Of a DNA stretch of 64,000 nucleotides, positions 49,449 to 57,859 are shown piece after piece. The position numbers and the translations under genes were made by a program. The notes below the pieces were generated by a model. It did no database searches and was not told where the DNA came from. It saw only the letters and a list, made by a program, of their open reading frames with translations. The stretch is from Rubricella aquisinus (GTDB taxonomy: Bacteria; Pseudomonadota; Alphaproteobacteria; Rhodobacterales; Rhodobacteraceae): assembly GCF_014199445.1 (NCBI RefSeq), contig NZ_JACIJS010000003.1, positions 186,001 to 250,000 on the forward strand, given 5' to 3'. Positions within the stretch are counted from its first letter, which is position 1; each line of letters opens with the position of its first letter.

Positions 49449-51149
49449 ATGAACCGGGGGCGGCCGCTGCGCTTTGCGCCGCTCCTGACGATCCTTTTGT
49501 TGATCGGTCCGGTCGGGGCGGGGGTGCTTGGCACCCTTGCGCCGGCCTTTGGCTATCTGCCAGCCTTGGGCGGGGTATCCGTCACGCTTGATCCGTGGCG
49601 TGACCTGATGGCGTGGCAGGGGCTGTGGCCCGCAGCGTGGCTGTCGATCAGCACGGGCATCGGCGCCACGGTGATTTCGCTGATTATTTCCACCCTCATT
49701 GTGGCGGCGTGGCAGGGCACGCGGGTTTTTGCCTTTGTGATGCGGGCGCTGTCACCGCTTTTGTCAGTGCCCCATGCGGCGGCGGCCTTTGGCCTTGCCT
49801 TTCTGATCGCGCCCTCGGGTTGGATTTCGCGGGCGCTATCGCCCCATATCACCGGGTGGGAGCGCCCGCCCGATATCCTGATCACTCAAGATCCGATGGG
49901 CCTGTCGATGATGGCCGCACTGGTTGTAAAGGAGGTGCCGTTCCTCTTGCTGATGACCATGGCGGCCCTTGGTCAGACGGACAGTCTGCGCATGCGCATG
50001 TCCGCGCAGGTGCTGGGCTATGGCCGCGTTTGGGGCTGGCTTCTGGCCGTGTTTCCGCGGGTATATCCGCAGATACGGCTGCCGATTTATGCCGTTTTGG
50101 CCTATTCGATGTCGGTGGTGGATGTGGCGCTGATCCTTGGGCCGACACGGCCGCCGACCCTTTCGGTGCAAGTGCTGACATGGATGAGTGACCCGGACCT
50201 GTCGTTGCGGTTTCAGGCGGCGGCGGGTGCGGTGCTGCAATTGGGGCTGGTTCTGGCGGCGCTTTTTGCGTGGCGTTCGGCGGAACGAGTGGTTGCGAGG
50301 CTTGGCTGCGGGATTGCCATGCGGGGGCATCGTGGCGCGGGTGGTGATGCAGCGTCGCGCGGTGTGGCGCTGAGCTTGGCCATGATCTGCGCGGGTGCGG
50401 TGCTGTTCGGGCTTGGCGCGCTGACAGTGTGGTCCTTTGCAGGGTTGTGGCAATTTCCTGACCTGTTGCCCCAACAGCTCTCACTCCGGGTATGGATGGC
50501 GCAATCGGGCAATCTGGCGGCGGCGACGAAAGATACGGTGATCATTGGCGTCGCGGCGACGGGCATCGCGCTGTTGCTGGTGATCGCCTGCCTTGAGGCG
50601 GAATATCGCCATGGATTGCGCACCAGCGGGCGGGCCTTGCTGCTTTTGTATATTCCGCTGATCGTCCCGCAGGTTGCGTTTTTGCCGGGCCTGTCGATTT
50701 TTGCGATCCTGACGGGCGTCGATGGCGGGATCGCGGCGGTCATCATGGCTCATGCGGTGTTTGTGCTGCCTTATGTGTTTCTGTCCCTCGCGGATCCGTG
50801 GCGCGCGTGGGACCAGAGGCTGGGACTGGCGGCGCAAACGCTGGGTGCGGGGGCTGAACGTGTGCTTTGGGGCGTGCGCCTGCCGATGTTGTTGCGCCCG
50901 GTTCTGACGGCGGCGGCGGTCGGCTTTGCCGTGTCGGTCGGGCAATATCTGCCGACGCTGCTGATCGGTGCTGGCCGGATCGAGACCCTCACGACAGAGG
51001 CTGTGGCCCTGGCCTCCGGTGGGAATCGGCGGCTGATCGGCATGTATGCATTGTTGCAGATGGTGACGCCGCTTGCGGCATTTACAGTTGCCATTCTGGT
51101 GCCAAGCCTGATTTACCGCAATCGTCGCGGGCTGTCGGTGAGCGTATGA
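49449..51149 (+). CDS. ynjC: ABC transporter permease YnjC, fused double permease
   Basis: A 566-residue membrane protein made of two consecutive binding-protein-dependent permease domains, about twelve helices, with two coupling loops (MRMSAQVLGYGRVWGWLLAVFPRVYPQ near residues 180-206 and LGLAAQTLGAGAERVLWGVRLPMLLRP near 458-484). The tandem arrangement is typical for YnjC and ThiP/FbpB-type systems. Its ATG directly follows the ynjB stop with no spacer, and it ends in an ATGA overlap with the ATPase gene. Confidence 0.85.
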   Translation: MNRGRPLRFAPLLTILLLIGPVGAGVLGTLAPAFGYLPALGGVSVTLDPWRDLMAWQGLWPAAWLSISTGIGATVISLIISTLIVAAWQGTRVFAFVMRALSPLLSVPHAAAAFGLAFLIAPSGWISRALSPHITGWERPPDILITQDPMGLSMMAALVVKEVPFLLLMTMAALGQTDSLRMRMSAQVLGYGRVWGWLLAVFPRVYPQIRLPIYAVLAYSMSVVDVALILGPTRPPTLSVQVLTWMSDPDLSLRFQAAAGAVLQLGLVLAALFAWRSAERVVARLGCGIAMRGHRGAGGDAASRGVALSLAMICAGAVLFGLGALTVWSFAGLWQFPDLLPQQLSLRVWMAQSGNLAAATKDTVIIGVAATGIALLLVIACLEAEYRHGLRTSGRALLLLYIPLIVPQVAFLPGLSIFAILTGVDGGIAAVIMAHAVFVLPYVFLSLADPWRAWDQRLGLAAQTLGAGAERVLWGVRLPMLLRPVLTAAAVGFAVSVGQYLPTLLIGAGRIETLTTEAVALASGGNRRLIGMYALLQMVTPLAAFTVAILVPSLIYRNRRGLSVSV

Positions 51150-51799
51150 AGGACGGATTGCATATCCTTGAATTGGAGATCGCACAGCGGGGCCGGGTTT
51201 TGGTGTCGCTCGACCTCAAAATCGCGCCGGGGGAGATCGTGACGATCATGGGGCCGTCCGGCTCCGGCAAATCGACGCTCTTGTCGGCCCTCATCGGGGC
51301 GCTTGCGCCTGAGTTTGAGATGCGTGGGCATGTCCTGCTGAACGGAATCGACATCACCGATCTGTCGACCCGTCAGCGCCGGATCGGGCTTTTATTTCAG
51401 GACGATACGCTGTTTCCGCATCTGAGCGTGGGGGCCAATCTGGCCTTCGCGCTGCCGCCCACGGTGAGGGGAAAGGGCGCGCGCATGGCGCGGGTCGAAC
51501 GGGCGCTCTTGGATGCTGGGCTTGACGGATTTTCAGGGCGCGATCCGGCCACCCTATCGGGGGGGCAGCGCGCACGTGTCTCGCTCATGCGCACCCTGAT
51601 CGCGGAGCCAAACGCGCTGCTGCTCGATGAGCCATTCTCCAAGCTCGACGCGGATCGGCGCACGCATATCCGCGCCTTCGTGGTGGACCGTGTGAGGCAG
51701 CGCGCCCTGCCAGCACTTCTTGTGACCCATGACGCAGAAGACGCGCGCGCGGTCGGCGGGCGCATCCTCGATCCTCTGGGCCGAGAGATCAGCCTTTAG
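51146..51799 (+). CDS. ynjD: ABC transporter ATP-binding protein YnjD
   Basis: A short 217-residue ATPase: Walker A MGPSGSGKSTLL near residues 35-46, Q loop IGLLFQDDTLFPHL, signature LSGGQRARVSLMRTL, Walker B ALLLDEPFSKLD and switch His in LVTHDAEDAR. The lack of a C-terminal regulatory domain matches YnjD. The start overlaps the ynjC stop. Completes a three-gene importer of unknown substrate. Confidence 0.87.
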   Translation: MKDGLHILELEIAQRGRVLVSLDLKIAPGEIVTIMGPSGSGKSTLLSALIGALAPEFEMRGHVLLNGIDITDLSTRQRRIGLLFQDDTLFPHLSVGANLAFALPPTVRGKGARMARVERALLDAGLDGFSGRDPATLSGGQRARVSLMRTLIAEPNALLLDEPFSKLDADRRTHIRAFVVDRVRQRALPALLVTHDAEDARAVGGRILDPLGREISL

Positions 51800-51802
51800 C
51801 CG

Positions 51803-52465
51803 TTACCCCTCATTGCGGATGGCCGTCACATCCTCCAGGGCTATAACCGCATCGGCGGAGGTATGGAGCATGACCTCACCTGCCAAAAACCGCACCTCCT
51901 CCACCGTTTGGTAGTGTTTTGCCTGGTCGATGCGGGTTGTGCCATCCTCCAAGACGGTTTCCCGTTCAAAGACATAGCGCCCATCCGGCGCCGTCGGGCC
52001 AAGGGGCGTGGACCCGTCCCAATCGAAGCTTTTGGTACCGTCCGTCAACGCCGATTCAAAGACGACCGCCCCGGATGTGTCGCGCACGATAAACTTGGCC
52101 CCGCGAGAGGACGCCGTGTCAAAATGGGCGGTGATCGGCGTGTCCGAGAAATGCGCCGCTCCCTCTGCCAGAACGGACCGGCCGAGCCATTGTGCCGCCA
52201 TCGTCTGGTCAGACCCGGACAAGGCCGCCGCCAATGTATCAAGTTTCTGATTGGTGGCGATTTGCTGTTCGACGCTGCTAAAGGAGGCAAGCTGCGCGAC
52301 AAATTCGGTGGAATTGAGCGGCTCCAACGGATCCTGATGGCGCATTTGGGCGGTGAGCAACTTGATAAACGTCTCGAAATCGGCCTGCGCGGTTTGCGTG
52401 GCACTTTCCGATGAGGGTGTGGCTGCGTTCCGCTGGGCTTGGGTGGCAGTGACGTCCATGCTCAT
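51803..52465 (-). CDS. flgD: Flagellar hook capping protein FlgD
   Basis: Scaffold protein that caps the growing hook. The 220-residue product has the FlgD N-terminal domain ADFETFIKLLTAQMRHQDPL near residues 29-48 with EPLNSTEFVAQLASFSSVEQQ, and a C-terminal Ig-like FlgD/FLG domain with FDWDGSTPLGPTAPDGRYVF. Lies six bases downstream of fliK, whose product measures hook length, so the two hook genes form one transcript. The start follows AAGGAGAATGAGC. Confidence 0.9.
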   Translation of the reverse strand: MSMDVTATQAQRNAATPSSESATQTAQADFETFIKLLTAQMRHQDPLEPLNSTEFVAQLASFSSVEQQIATNQKLDTLAAALSGSDQTMAAQWLGRSVLAEGAAHFSDTPITAHFDTASSRGAKFIVRDTSGAVVFESALTDGTKSFDWDGSTPLGPTAPDGRYVFERETVLEDGTTRIDQAKHYQTVEEVRFLAGEVMLHTSADAVIALEDVTAIRNEG

Positions 52466-52471
52466 TCTCCT

Positions 52472-53656
52472 TCAAAGCCGCAGATCGAGGCGGCCAACAG
52501 TGCGAACCTTGAGCGCCACAGGCTCCTCACTGTCCATCAGGGGTAGGTGCAGCTCAGAAGGGGCCGGATGCGGGGATTGGTCCTGTTGGCGCTGATGGGC
52601 GAAAGATAACGTAGCGCCGGAAAAGCCTTCTTTCAGAAATTCCCGCGTCAAAACGTCAACCGTTTTGCGCATCAGATCAGCGGTTTCCGCTTTTTCTGCG
52701 GTGATGGTGATATGAAATTGCCCATCTGTTTCCTGAATATCCATGGTCACATGGCCAAGTTCCGCTGGATCAAGCCTGATTTGCGTGGTCTGCGGCGAAT
52801 GGGCTGTGACGGCTGCGGTGATTTGCCGGGAAATGGCCGCGGCTGTCTGCATCTCCGGCCCCATTGTCGCGACCGCGCGCGTGACCGATTCCGTTACCAT
52901 CCGCTCCGATCGGGGGATGGTCTGTTCAAATTCCGCGAGCGTATCCGCCTTGCTCACCAGAGCGTCGGGCTGAGTGGAATCGCTTGTGGCCTGCACCGGT
53001 GCTACGGCAGAAGGCGCGACAAGGTTCTGGGTCGGGCCTGTTGGTCGGTGTTCTGACGCCGTGGAAACGGGTGTATCGAGCGGGCCGGCGTCGTCGCCAC
53101 GCGGCGGAGCATCCGGCGCTTGCTGCTTGGCAATGATCTGAACCTGTTTTGCGATCTGTGGAGGCGCGGCGGTCGCGGGTTGCGGTGGCGCAGCAGGCTG
53201 ATCCAGTGGCAGCACCTTATCATCCCCTACTGACCGGGTGATTTCCGTGTCATGAGTGGTCGGCGGCTTCGTCGCAAGTGCTTCACCATCCGCGACAAGC
53301 GGCGCTAACGGCCGCACAGATCGCACTTCGGAATTCTGTTTCTCAAGCGGCGATGACGTGACCGCGAGTGGCGCTTCCGCGTTCGCCAAACGGGGTGACG
53401 CTGCCGCCGGCTCGGCAGGCGCGGGAGCATCTGCGCGGGAGATCGGCGTGTTTGGCAGGATGACCCTAGGTTCAGCGTCGGGTTGCGGCTGACTGGGCAA
53501 AACCGGTGCCATGGAGGGCGCGTCTGGCGCTATGGCAATTCTCGTTTCAGCTTCCGGCGCAATTTCGGCCAGTTCCGCGCGGCCTGCCTGCGGTGCAATT
53601 GCCCCGTCTTTAGGAGCGTCCGTCACTGGCTCCGACAGAAGGGCCGCGAAATCCAT
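52472..53656 (-). CDS. fliK: Flagellar hook-length control protein FliK
   Basis: Secreted ruler protein. Long Ala/Pro-rich, low-complexity N-terminal and middle part (for example PAAPPQPATAAPPQ) and a conserved C-terminal Flg_hook domain: TQIRLDPAELGHVTMDIQET and VDVLTREFLKEGFSGATLSF. The frame runs up to 53833, but ATG 53656 lies six bases after GGAGGGG and gives 394 residues, beginning MDFAALLSEPV; an ATG at 53731 lacks a ribosome binding site. Followed by flgD. Confidence 0.82.
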   Translation of the reverse strand: MDFAALLSEPVTDAPKDGAIAPQAGRAELAEIAPEAETRIAIAPDAPSMAPVLPSQPQPDAEPRVILPNTPISRADAPAPAEPAAASPRLANAEAPLAVTSSPLEKQNSEVRSVRPLAPLVADGEALATKPPTTHDTEITRSVGDDKVLPLDQPAAPPQPATAAPPQIAKQVQIIAKQQAPDAPPRGDDAGPLDTPVSTASEHRPTGPTQNLVAPSAVAPVQATSDSTQPDALVSKADTLAEFEQTIPRSERMVTESVTRAVATMGPEMQTAAAISRQITAAVTAHSPQTTQIRLDPAELGHVTMDIQETDGQFHITITAEKAETADLMRKTVDVLTREFLKEGFSGATLSFAHQRQQDQSPHPAPSELHLPLMDSEEPVALKVRTVGRLDLRL

Positions 53657-53814
53657 TGGCGTCCCCTCCACCGTCAAAGGCGGCTCGGCACGCGGCGTGG
53701 CGGAAGTGCGAATCGTCAATAGCTCAATCATGCGATCAGATAATTCCGCATTCCTTACCGTTTCTTTACCGACTCGCTGATATTTCACCCCAAACCACTC
53801 AAAAGGAGACCCGC

Positions 53815-54090
53815 ATGGACCAGTTGGCTCCAATCACGCCCAAAACGGGCCAAACCGCGCCTGACAGTTTGCGCAAAACAGCGGAGGCGCTAGAGGCGTC
53901 CTTCCTAGCGGTCATGTTGAAGGAGGCGGGTTTGGGTGCCCCTCGTGGCCTGACGGGTGGCGGGGCAGGGGAGGAGGTCTACGCCTCGTTACTTGCGACG
54001 GAGCAGGCGCGGGCCTTTGCCGCGCAGGGGGGGATCGGCTTGGCTGAGTCGATCGTTCGCGCGTTGGAGGCGCGGGAAAATGGGGCGTGA
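53815..54090 (+). CDS. Flagellar rod-binding protein, FlgJ N-terminal type
   Basis: A 91-residue protein containing only the rod-binding half of FlgJ: LRKTAEALEASFLAVMLKEAGLGAPRG and YASLLATEQARAFAAQGGIGLAESIVRAL. The muramidase domain of enterobacterial FlgJ is missing, as is usual in alphaproteobacteria, where such proteins are often labelled CheL. It guides rod assembly in the periplasm. ATG follows AAAAGGAGACCCGC; the next gene starts ten bases before this one ends. Confidence 0.84.
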   Translation: MDQLAPITPKTGQTAPDSLRKTAEALEASFLAVMLKEAGLGAPRGLTGGGAGEEVYASLLATEQARAFAAQGGIGLAESIVRALEARENGA

Positions 54091-54415
54091 TCCGCGATTG
54101 ACGACCGTCCTGAACCTAATCGCCCGCGAACATGCGCTGCTTGATGCTGGGGCGTATGATGCGCTTTTCGATGTCGTGTCAGAGCGGGTCGCGTTGATTG
54201 AGCAACTCGCGGATGCGCCGCCGGGCAAAGATGACCTCTCGGCGCTTCAGGCGGCTGTTGCCGGGATCAGCGATCGTTTGGAGGCGGCGCGCGCGGGTGT
54301 TGCGCGAGCCCGTCGGCGTGTCGCTGCCCTCGATGGAGCGCAATTCTCGACCTATACGCGGGACAGTGTGGTTGAGCATCGGCAGTCGACGCCACGCACA
54401 CACCGCATGGTTTAA
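54080..54415 (+). CDS. FlgN-like flagellar protein
   Basis: A 111-residue helical protein starting MGRDPRLTTVLNLIAREHAL with EHALLDAGAYDALFDVVSERVALIEQLAD and a second long helix with many Arg/Ala. The pattern is that of FlgN-type export chaperones for hook-filament junction proteins, and the location between the rod-binding and flagellin genes fits. Sequence identity to known FlgN cannot be judged here. It overlaps the preceding gene by 11 bases. Confidence 0.66.
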   Translation: MGRDPRLTTVLNLIAREHALLDAGAYDALFDVVSERVALIEQLADAPPGKDDLSALQAAVAGISDRLEAARAGVARARRRVAALDGAQFSTYTRDSVVEHRQSTPRTHRMV

Positions 54416-54460
54416 GACTGTTAACCAAAACGATCTAATATTGTTCGGTATCCACGTTTG

Positions 54461-54475
54461 TTTACTTTCAATTAA
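54461..54475 (+). promoter_or_regulatory. Near-consensus CtrA box upstream of flagellin
   Basis: TTTA-CTTTCAA-TTAAC differs from the CtrA consensus TTAA-N7-TTAA at one base and lies about 150 bases before the flagellin start, at the upstream edge of its leader. CtrA controls motility genes in Rhodobacteraceae, so this is plausible, but such A/T-rich matches also arise by chance. Confidence 0.35.
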
Positions 54476-54500
54476 CGATTGATCGCCAAAACAAGCGTGT

Positions 54501-54606
54501 TGCACCAGAATCTGTGCAAGCGGGGCCTGTTCGGACCCCACCCGTCAGAAGGCGAGAAAAACCGGCAAAGCCGGTGCAAAACGCAATTGCGATCCAAAGT
54601 GATCGC
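54501..54606 (+). promoter_or_regulatory. Structured flagellin mRNA leader with four hairpins
   Basis: Four consecutive stem-loops are visible: TGCAC/GTGCA (54501-54518), GGGGCC/GG-A-CCCC (54522-54539), ACCGGC-aaa-GCCGGT (54561-54575) and GCGATC/GATCGC (54589-54606), the last ending just before the ribosome binding site GAGGGG. FlbT of Caulobacter acts on the flagellin mRNA leader, and flbT is encoded just downstream here, so the leader is a likely control element. The gap holds no gene. Confidence 0.55.
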
Positions 54607-54624
54607 GCAAGAGGGGTAATATCC

Positions 54625-56100
54625 ATGTCAAGCATTCTGACGAACAACAGCGCAATGGTTGCGCTCAAGACTCTGACCAGCATCAACAGCAACCTGCAGA
54701 CCGTGCAGAACCAGATTGCCACCGGTAAGGAGGTTGGTTCTTCCAAAGACAACTCTGCCATCTGGGCCATCAGCACCGTGATGCGCAGCGATGTGGAGGG
54801 CTTTAAGGGCATCTCTGATTCGCTGTCTCTCGCGGGCTCCACCGTCTCCGTCGGCCGTCAGGCCGCTGAAACCGTGACGGATCTCCTGACGGAGATTAAG
54901 GACAAGATCGTCGACGCGCAGGACGTGAGCGATGATGACCGGGCAAAAATTCAGACCGACATCACATCGCTGCGGGATCAGATCACCTCCGTGGTGAATA
55001 CGGCGCAGTTCAACGGTCAGAACCTGCTGAAGGGGACGGAAGCGATCAATGTTCTGTCCTCTCTCGACCGGGCGCAGGACGGGACGGTGACCACGCAAAA
55101 CATCACCGTGAACCGCAACAACCTTGAAACCAACGCCGACATCTTCGGAACCGGTACGGCAATCACCACGACCGCAAGCGCCGCAAACATTGGCAACACG
55201 GACGGGACGGCGACGATCTCGGTGACCGGATCGGATACCGGCAACGCGCTTGCAGTGGATATTAACGGGTTCACAGTGTCGGTGACGCCAGCGGGTACGG
55301 ACAATGCGGTGACCGCAGAGGCGCTCGAAACAGCGATCAACGCGGCCATCACCAATGGCGATATTTCCAATGTCACCGTGGAACGGACGGGCGCCGATCT
55401 GACCCTGACCAACACCAATGACTTCGGGGATATGACGCTGACCGCAGACGCGGATGGCGCATCGACGGCAACTGTCTCCGCAACCACTGTTGCTGGCAAG
55501 GGTGAGACTGTCACCGCAGACAACACGCGGACCGTTGCCGAAGGCGATAGCTTCCGCGTGGCAGTGGGTGGCACGGACTATGAGTATGTTGCTGCTCAGG
55601 GTGAAACCATGGCAGATGTCTTTGCCGGGCTGAAGACCGAGATTGATGCAGCGGCAATTGATGGATTGACCACGTCGATCACCACCGACGGTGACAACAT
55701 CGTTCTCAACCTCGTCAATGACGGTGCCGCAGGCGTGACCCTGACCGCCGCAGGGGCCGAAGGTGGTCAACGTGCGGGCGGGCTGTCTGCCTTGTCCACA
55801 CTCGATGTGTCCACTGCTGAAGGGGCGACAGCTGCGCTGACCTCCATCGAATCGCTGATCCAGACCTCCATCACCGCGGCGTCTGAATTCGGCTCGTCCG
55901 AGCGGCGGATCGAGATTCAGGAAGGCTTCGTCAACCAGCTTTCGAATGCTCTGAAGTCGGGCATTGGTGCGCTGGTCGATGCCGATATGCAGGAAGCGTC
56001 CGCGCGATTGCAGGCGCTCCAGGTGCAGCAGCAGCTTGGCATTCAGGCGCTGTCGATCGCCAATCAGGCACCGCAGAGTGTCCTGTCTCTGTTCCGTTAA
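54625..56100 (+). CDS. Flagellin
   Basis: Filament subunit of 491 residues. Conserved D0/D1 helices occupy the N terminus (SSILTNNSAMVALKTLTSIN, GKEVGSSKDNSAIWAISTVM) and C terminus (ERRIEIQEGFVNQLSNALKS, then LQVQQQLGIQALSIANQAPQ). The variable middle, about residues 175-405, is Thr/Ala/Asp rich and seems to contain two diverged repeats, each with a DINGF- or AVGGT-type strand, a helix with AxxxLxxxI, and a TLTAxA ending. The start follows GAGGGGTAATATCC. FlaF and FlbT genes follow directly. Confidence 0.92.
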   Translation: MSSILTNNSAMVALKTLTSINSNLQTVQNQIATGKEVGSSKDNSAIWAISTVMRSDVEGFKGISDSLSLAGSTVSVGRQAAETVTDLLTEIKDKIVDAQDVSDDDRAKIQTDITSLRDQITSVVNTAQFNGQNLLKGTEAINVLSSLDRAQDGTVTTQNITVNRNNLETNADIFGTGTAITTTASAANIGNTDGTATISVTGSDTGNALAVDINGFTVSVTPAGTDNAVTAEALETAINAAITNGDISNVTVERTGADLTLTNTNDFGDMTLTADADGASTATVSATTVAGKGETVTADNTRTVAEGDSFRVAVGGTDYEYVAAQGETMADVFAGLKTEIDAAAIDGLTTSITTDGDNIVLNLVNDGAAGVTLTAAGAEGGQRAGGLSALSTLDVSTAEGATAALTSIESLIQTSITAASEFGSSERRIEIQEGFVNQLSNALKSGIGALVDADMQEASARLQALQVQQQLGIQALSIANQAPQSVLSLFR

Positions 56101-56109
56101 GGGATCTAC

Positions 56110-56135
56110 GGACTGGCCCAATCAGGGGCCAGTCC
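56110..56135 (+). terminator. Stem-loop after flagellin
   Basis: GGACTGGCCC (56110-56119) pairs perfectly with GGGCCAGTCC (56126-56135) across a six-base loop. There is no T run, so it may act as a 3' stabiliser of the abundant flagellin message or a weak terminator before flaF. Confidence 0.68.
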
Positions 56136-56205
56136 ACCTCCCGTTCATTCTGAAATGGAACAGACCATGCCGACCTGAAACGGTATGGAGGAAAGGATTT
56201 CCGTC

Positions 56206-56571
56206 ATGTATGCCAACCCATATTCCGATCCAACACCGCACCAGAACCCCCGCGATGTGGAGTATTCCGCGTTCGCCCGGATCACTGCGGCTCTCAAGGC
56301 GTCAAAGGACGGGCCCTTTGCGGCCATCGCCGAGGCGCTGCACGCCAATCGCCGTCTTTGGGACATTATCGCCGGGGACGTCTCGCAACCTGAGAATGGA
56401 TTGCCGAAACCCTTGCGCGCACAGCTTTTCTACCTTTCCGAATTCTCCCGCGTCCATGGCGCTAAGGTTCTGAAAGGGGAGGCCACCGTTGACGCCCTCA
56501 TTGATGTGAACACCGCCGTGATGCGGGGCCTGCGGGCCGCGCAACCCGCCATGGATAGGGATGTTGCGTGA
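56206..56571 (+). CDS. flaF: Flagellar biosynthesis regulator FlaF
   Basis: A 121-residue protein with the FlaF pattern: VEYSAFARITAALKAS, NRRLWDIIAGDVSQPENGLP and LRAQLFYLSEFSRVHGAKVL. FlaF is needed for flagellin translation and secretion in alphaproteobacteria and opposes FlbT. ATG 56206 lies behind GGAGGAAAGG; an upstream in-frame ATG at 56185 overlaps that binding site and is unlikely. Its stop overlaps flbT by one base. Confidence 0.9.
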   Translation: MYANPYSDPTPHQNPRDVEYSAFARITAALKASKDGPFAAIAEALHANRRLWDIIAGDVSQPENGLPKPLRAQLFYLSEFSRVHGAKVLKGEATVDALIDVNTAVMRGLRAAQPAMDRDVA

Positions 56572-57008
56572 TGCCTGGCCTTGTTCTCAAACTCGCCCCT
56601 GGTGAACGTGTGATGGTCAATGGTGTCGTCATGGAAAACGGAGATCGTCGAAGCCGCATTACCGTGATTACTCCGGATGCGCAGATTTTGCGGCTGAAGG
56701 ACGCGCTCCATCCCCATGAGGTTAACACGCCTGTGAAGCGTGTTTGCTATATCGCCCAACTGTTGCTCGCCGGGGAGGCGGACCCCGCTCAAGCGAGGCA
56801 ACAATTGCTCAAGGGGATTGAACAACTCAGTCAGGTGTTTCGGGATGCTGACAGCGTCCGTCTGCTCAGTGCCGCGACCGAACATGTCGTCAAGGACCGG
56901 ACCTATCCGGCCCTCAAATCCCTGCGCCAACTCTTGCCCAGAGAGGCGCGTTTGTTTGAGCATTCCGGCATGGGGCATCCCGAACAGCAGGTCCGCGAGG
57001 CCGTCTGA
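56571..57008 (+). CDS. flbT: Flagellin mRNA regulator FlbT
   Basis: A 145-residue post-transcriptional regulator. LVLKLAPGERVMVNGVVMEN with RRSRITVITPDAQILRLKD is the typical FlbT opening, and the rest is helical (VCYIAQLLLAGEADPAQARQ). In Caulobacter FlbT binds the flagellin mRNA leader and destabilises it until the hook is complete. The start overlaps the flaF stop (TGATG) and the end overlaps the start of the DUF1217 gene. Confidence 0.9.
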   Translation: MPGLVLKLAPGERVMVNGVVMENGDRRSRITVITPDAQILRLKDALHPHEVNTPVKRVCYIAQLLLAGEADPAQARQQLLKGIEQLSQVFRDADSVRLLSAATEHVVKDRTYPALKSLRQLLPREARLFEHSGMGHPEQQVREAV

Positions 57009-57859
57009 TGTCCTTCACGCCTGCCTTGCCCCTCTCTGGTTTGCCCGGTTTACGCTTTCTGGACCGGACCTATGAGACTCAATTCGCGGCATTCGAGGCG
57101 ACTGGCGTTCAAGCCAGAGATGCCGCGTATTTTCGGGATCAGATCGGCTCCATCCAATCGGCAGACGAGTTGGTTGCGGACCGGCGGCTTTTGTCGGTCG
57201 CGCTGGGCGCGTTCGGTTTGGAAGACGAAATCAATAAAACGGCCCTTCTGCAAAAAGTGTTGGAGGAGGGAACACTTAGCCCAGAGAGCATCGCCAACAG
57301 GCTTGGCGATGCGCGGTTCGCCCAATTCTCTAAGGCTTTCGGTTTCGGTGATATTCTGGGACCCCAAAATCGAAACCCGGGCTTTGCAGAGGATCTGGCC
57401 AACCGATACCTAGAACGCGGATTTGAACGCGCTGTCGGCGAAGTGAACAATGACCTGCGCCTCGCCATGAATTTCCGGCGGGAGATTGCCGCCATCGCGA
57501 CCAGCGATACGGTGGATAGAACCGGTTGGTTCTCGATTATGGGAACGCCGCCGCTGCGGGCCGTGGTTGAACAGGCATTTGGGTTGCCCACATCCTTTGG
57601 ACAACTCGATATCGACCAACAGCGAGAGGTGCTTGAGGATCGGTCCGAGCAAATTTTGGGTCAGCGCTCCCCCGCCGCTCTGGCCGATGGGGAGGCTGTG
57701 GAGGCGATCATAACGCGCTTCATGGCGCTGTCCGATACGCAAGGCGCAGGTGGTATTGCGACCAGCGGCGCAGCCATGGCGCTACAGCTTTTGTCCCAGC
57801 CAAACGGATTGGCGGGACAGTCTTTGGGCAACATCCTTTTGTCCAATGCCCGCCTTTAG
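57008..57859 (+). CDS. DUF1217 family flagellar protein
   Basis: A 283-residue protein of mostly helical character. RDAAYFRDQIGSIQSADELVADRRLLSVALGAFGLEDEI and RYLERGFERAVGEVNNDLRLAMNFRREIAA are DUF1217 hallmarks. The family is restricted to alphaproteobacterial flagellar clusters and is of unknown function, possibly a secreted rod/hook-associated factor. It is coupled to flbT by TGATG, and its TAG shares four bases with the stop of the convergent fliI. Confidence 0.82.
   Translation: MSFTPALPLSGLPGLRFLDRTYETQFAAFEATGVQARDAAYFRDQIGSIQSADELVADRRLLSVALGAFGLEDEINKTALLQKVLEEGTLSPESIANRLGDARFAQFSKAFGFGDILGPQNRNPGFAEDLANRYLERGFERAVGEVNNDLRLAMNFRREIAAIATSDTVDRTGWFSIMGTPPLRAVVEQAFGLPTSFGQLDIDQQREVLEDRSEQILGQRSPAALADGEAVEAIITRFMALSDTQGAGGIATSGAAMALQLLSQPNGLAGQSLGNILLSNARL

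Noticed and set aside
53755-53769. TTAC-N7-TTAC in the fliK/rod-binding protein gap as a CtrA box
   Set aside because: Two mismatches to TTAA-N7-TTAA in an A/T-richer gap; too weak to list as a site.
54411-54424. TTAA-gactg-TTAA before flagellin as a CtrA box
   Set aside because: Spacer is five instead of seven bases and it lies at the very end of the preceding gene.
54628-56121. 497-codon minus-strand open frame opposite flagellin
   Set aside because: Mirrors the flagellin coding sequence exactly; composition rich in Arg, His and Cys with no recognisable fold.
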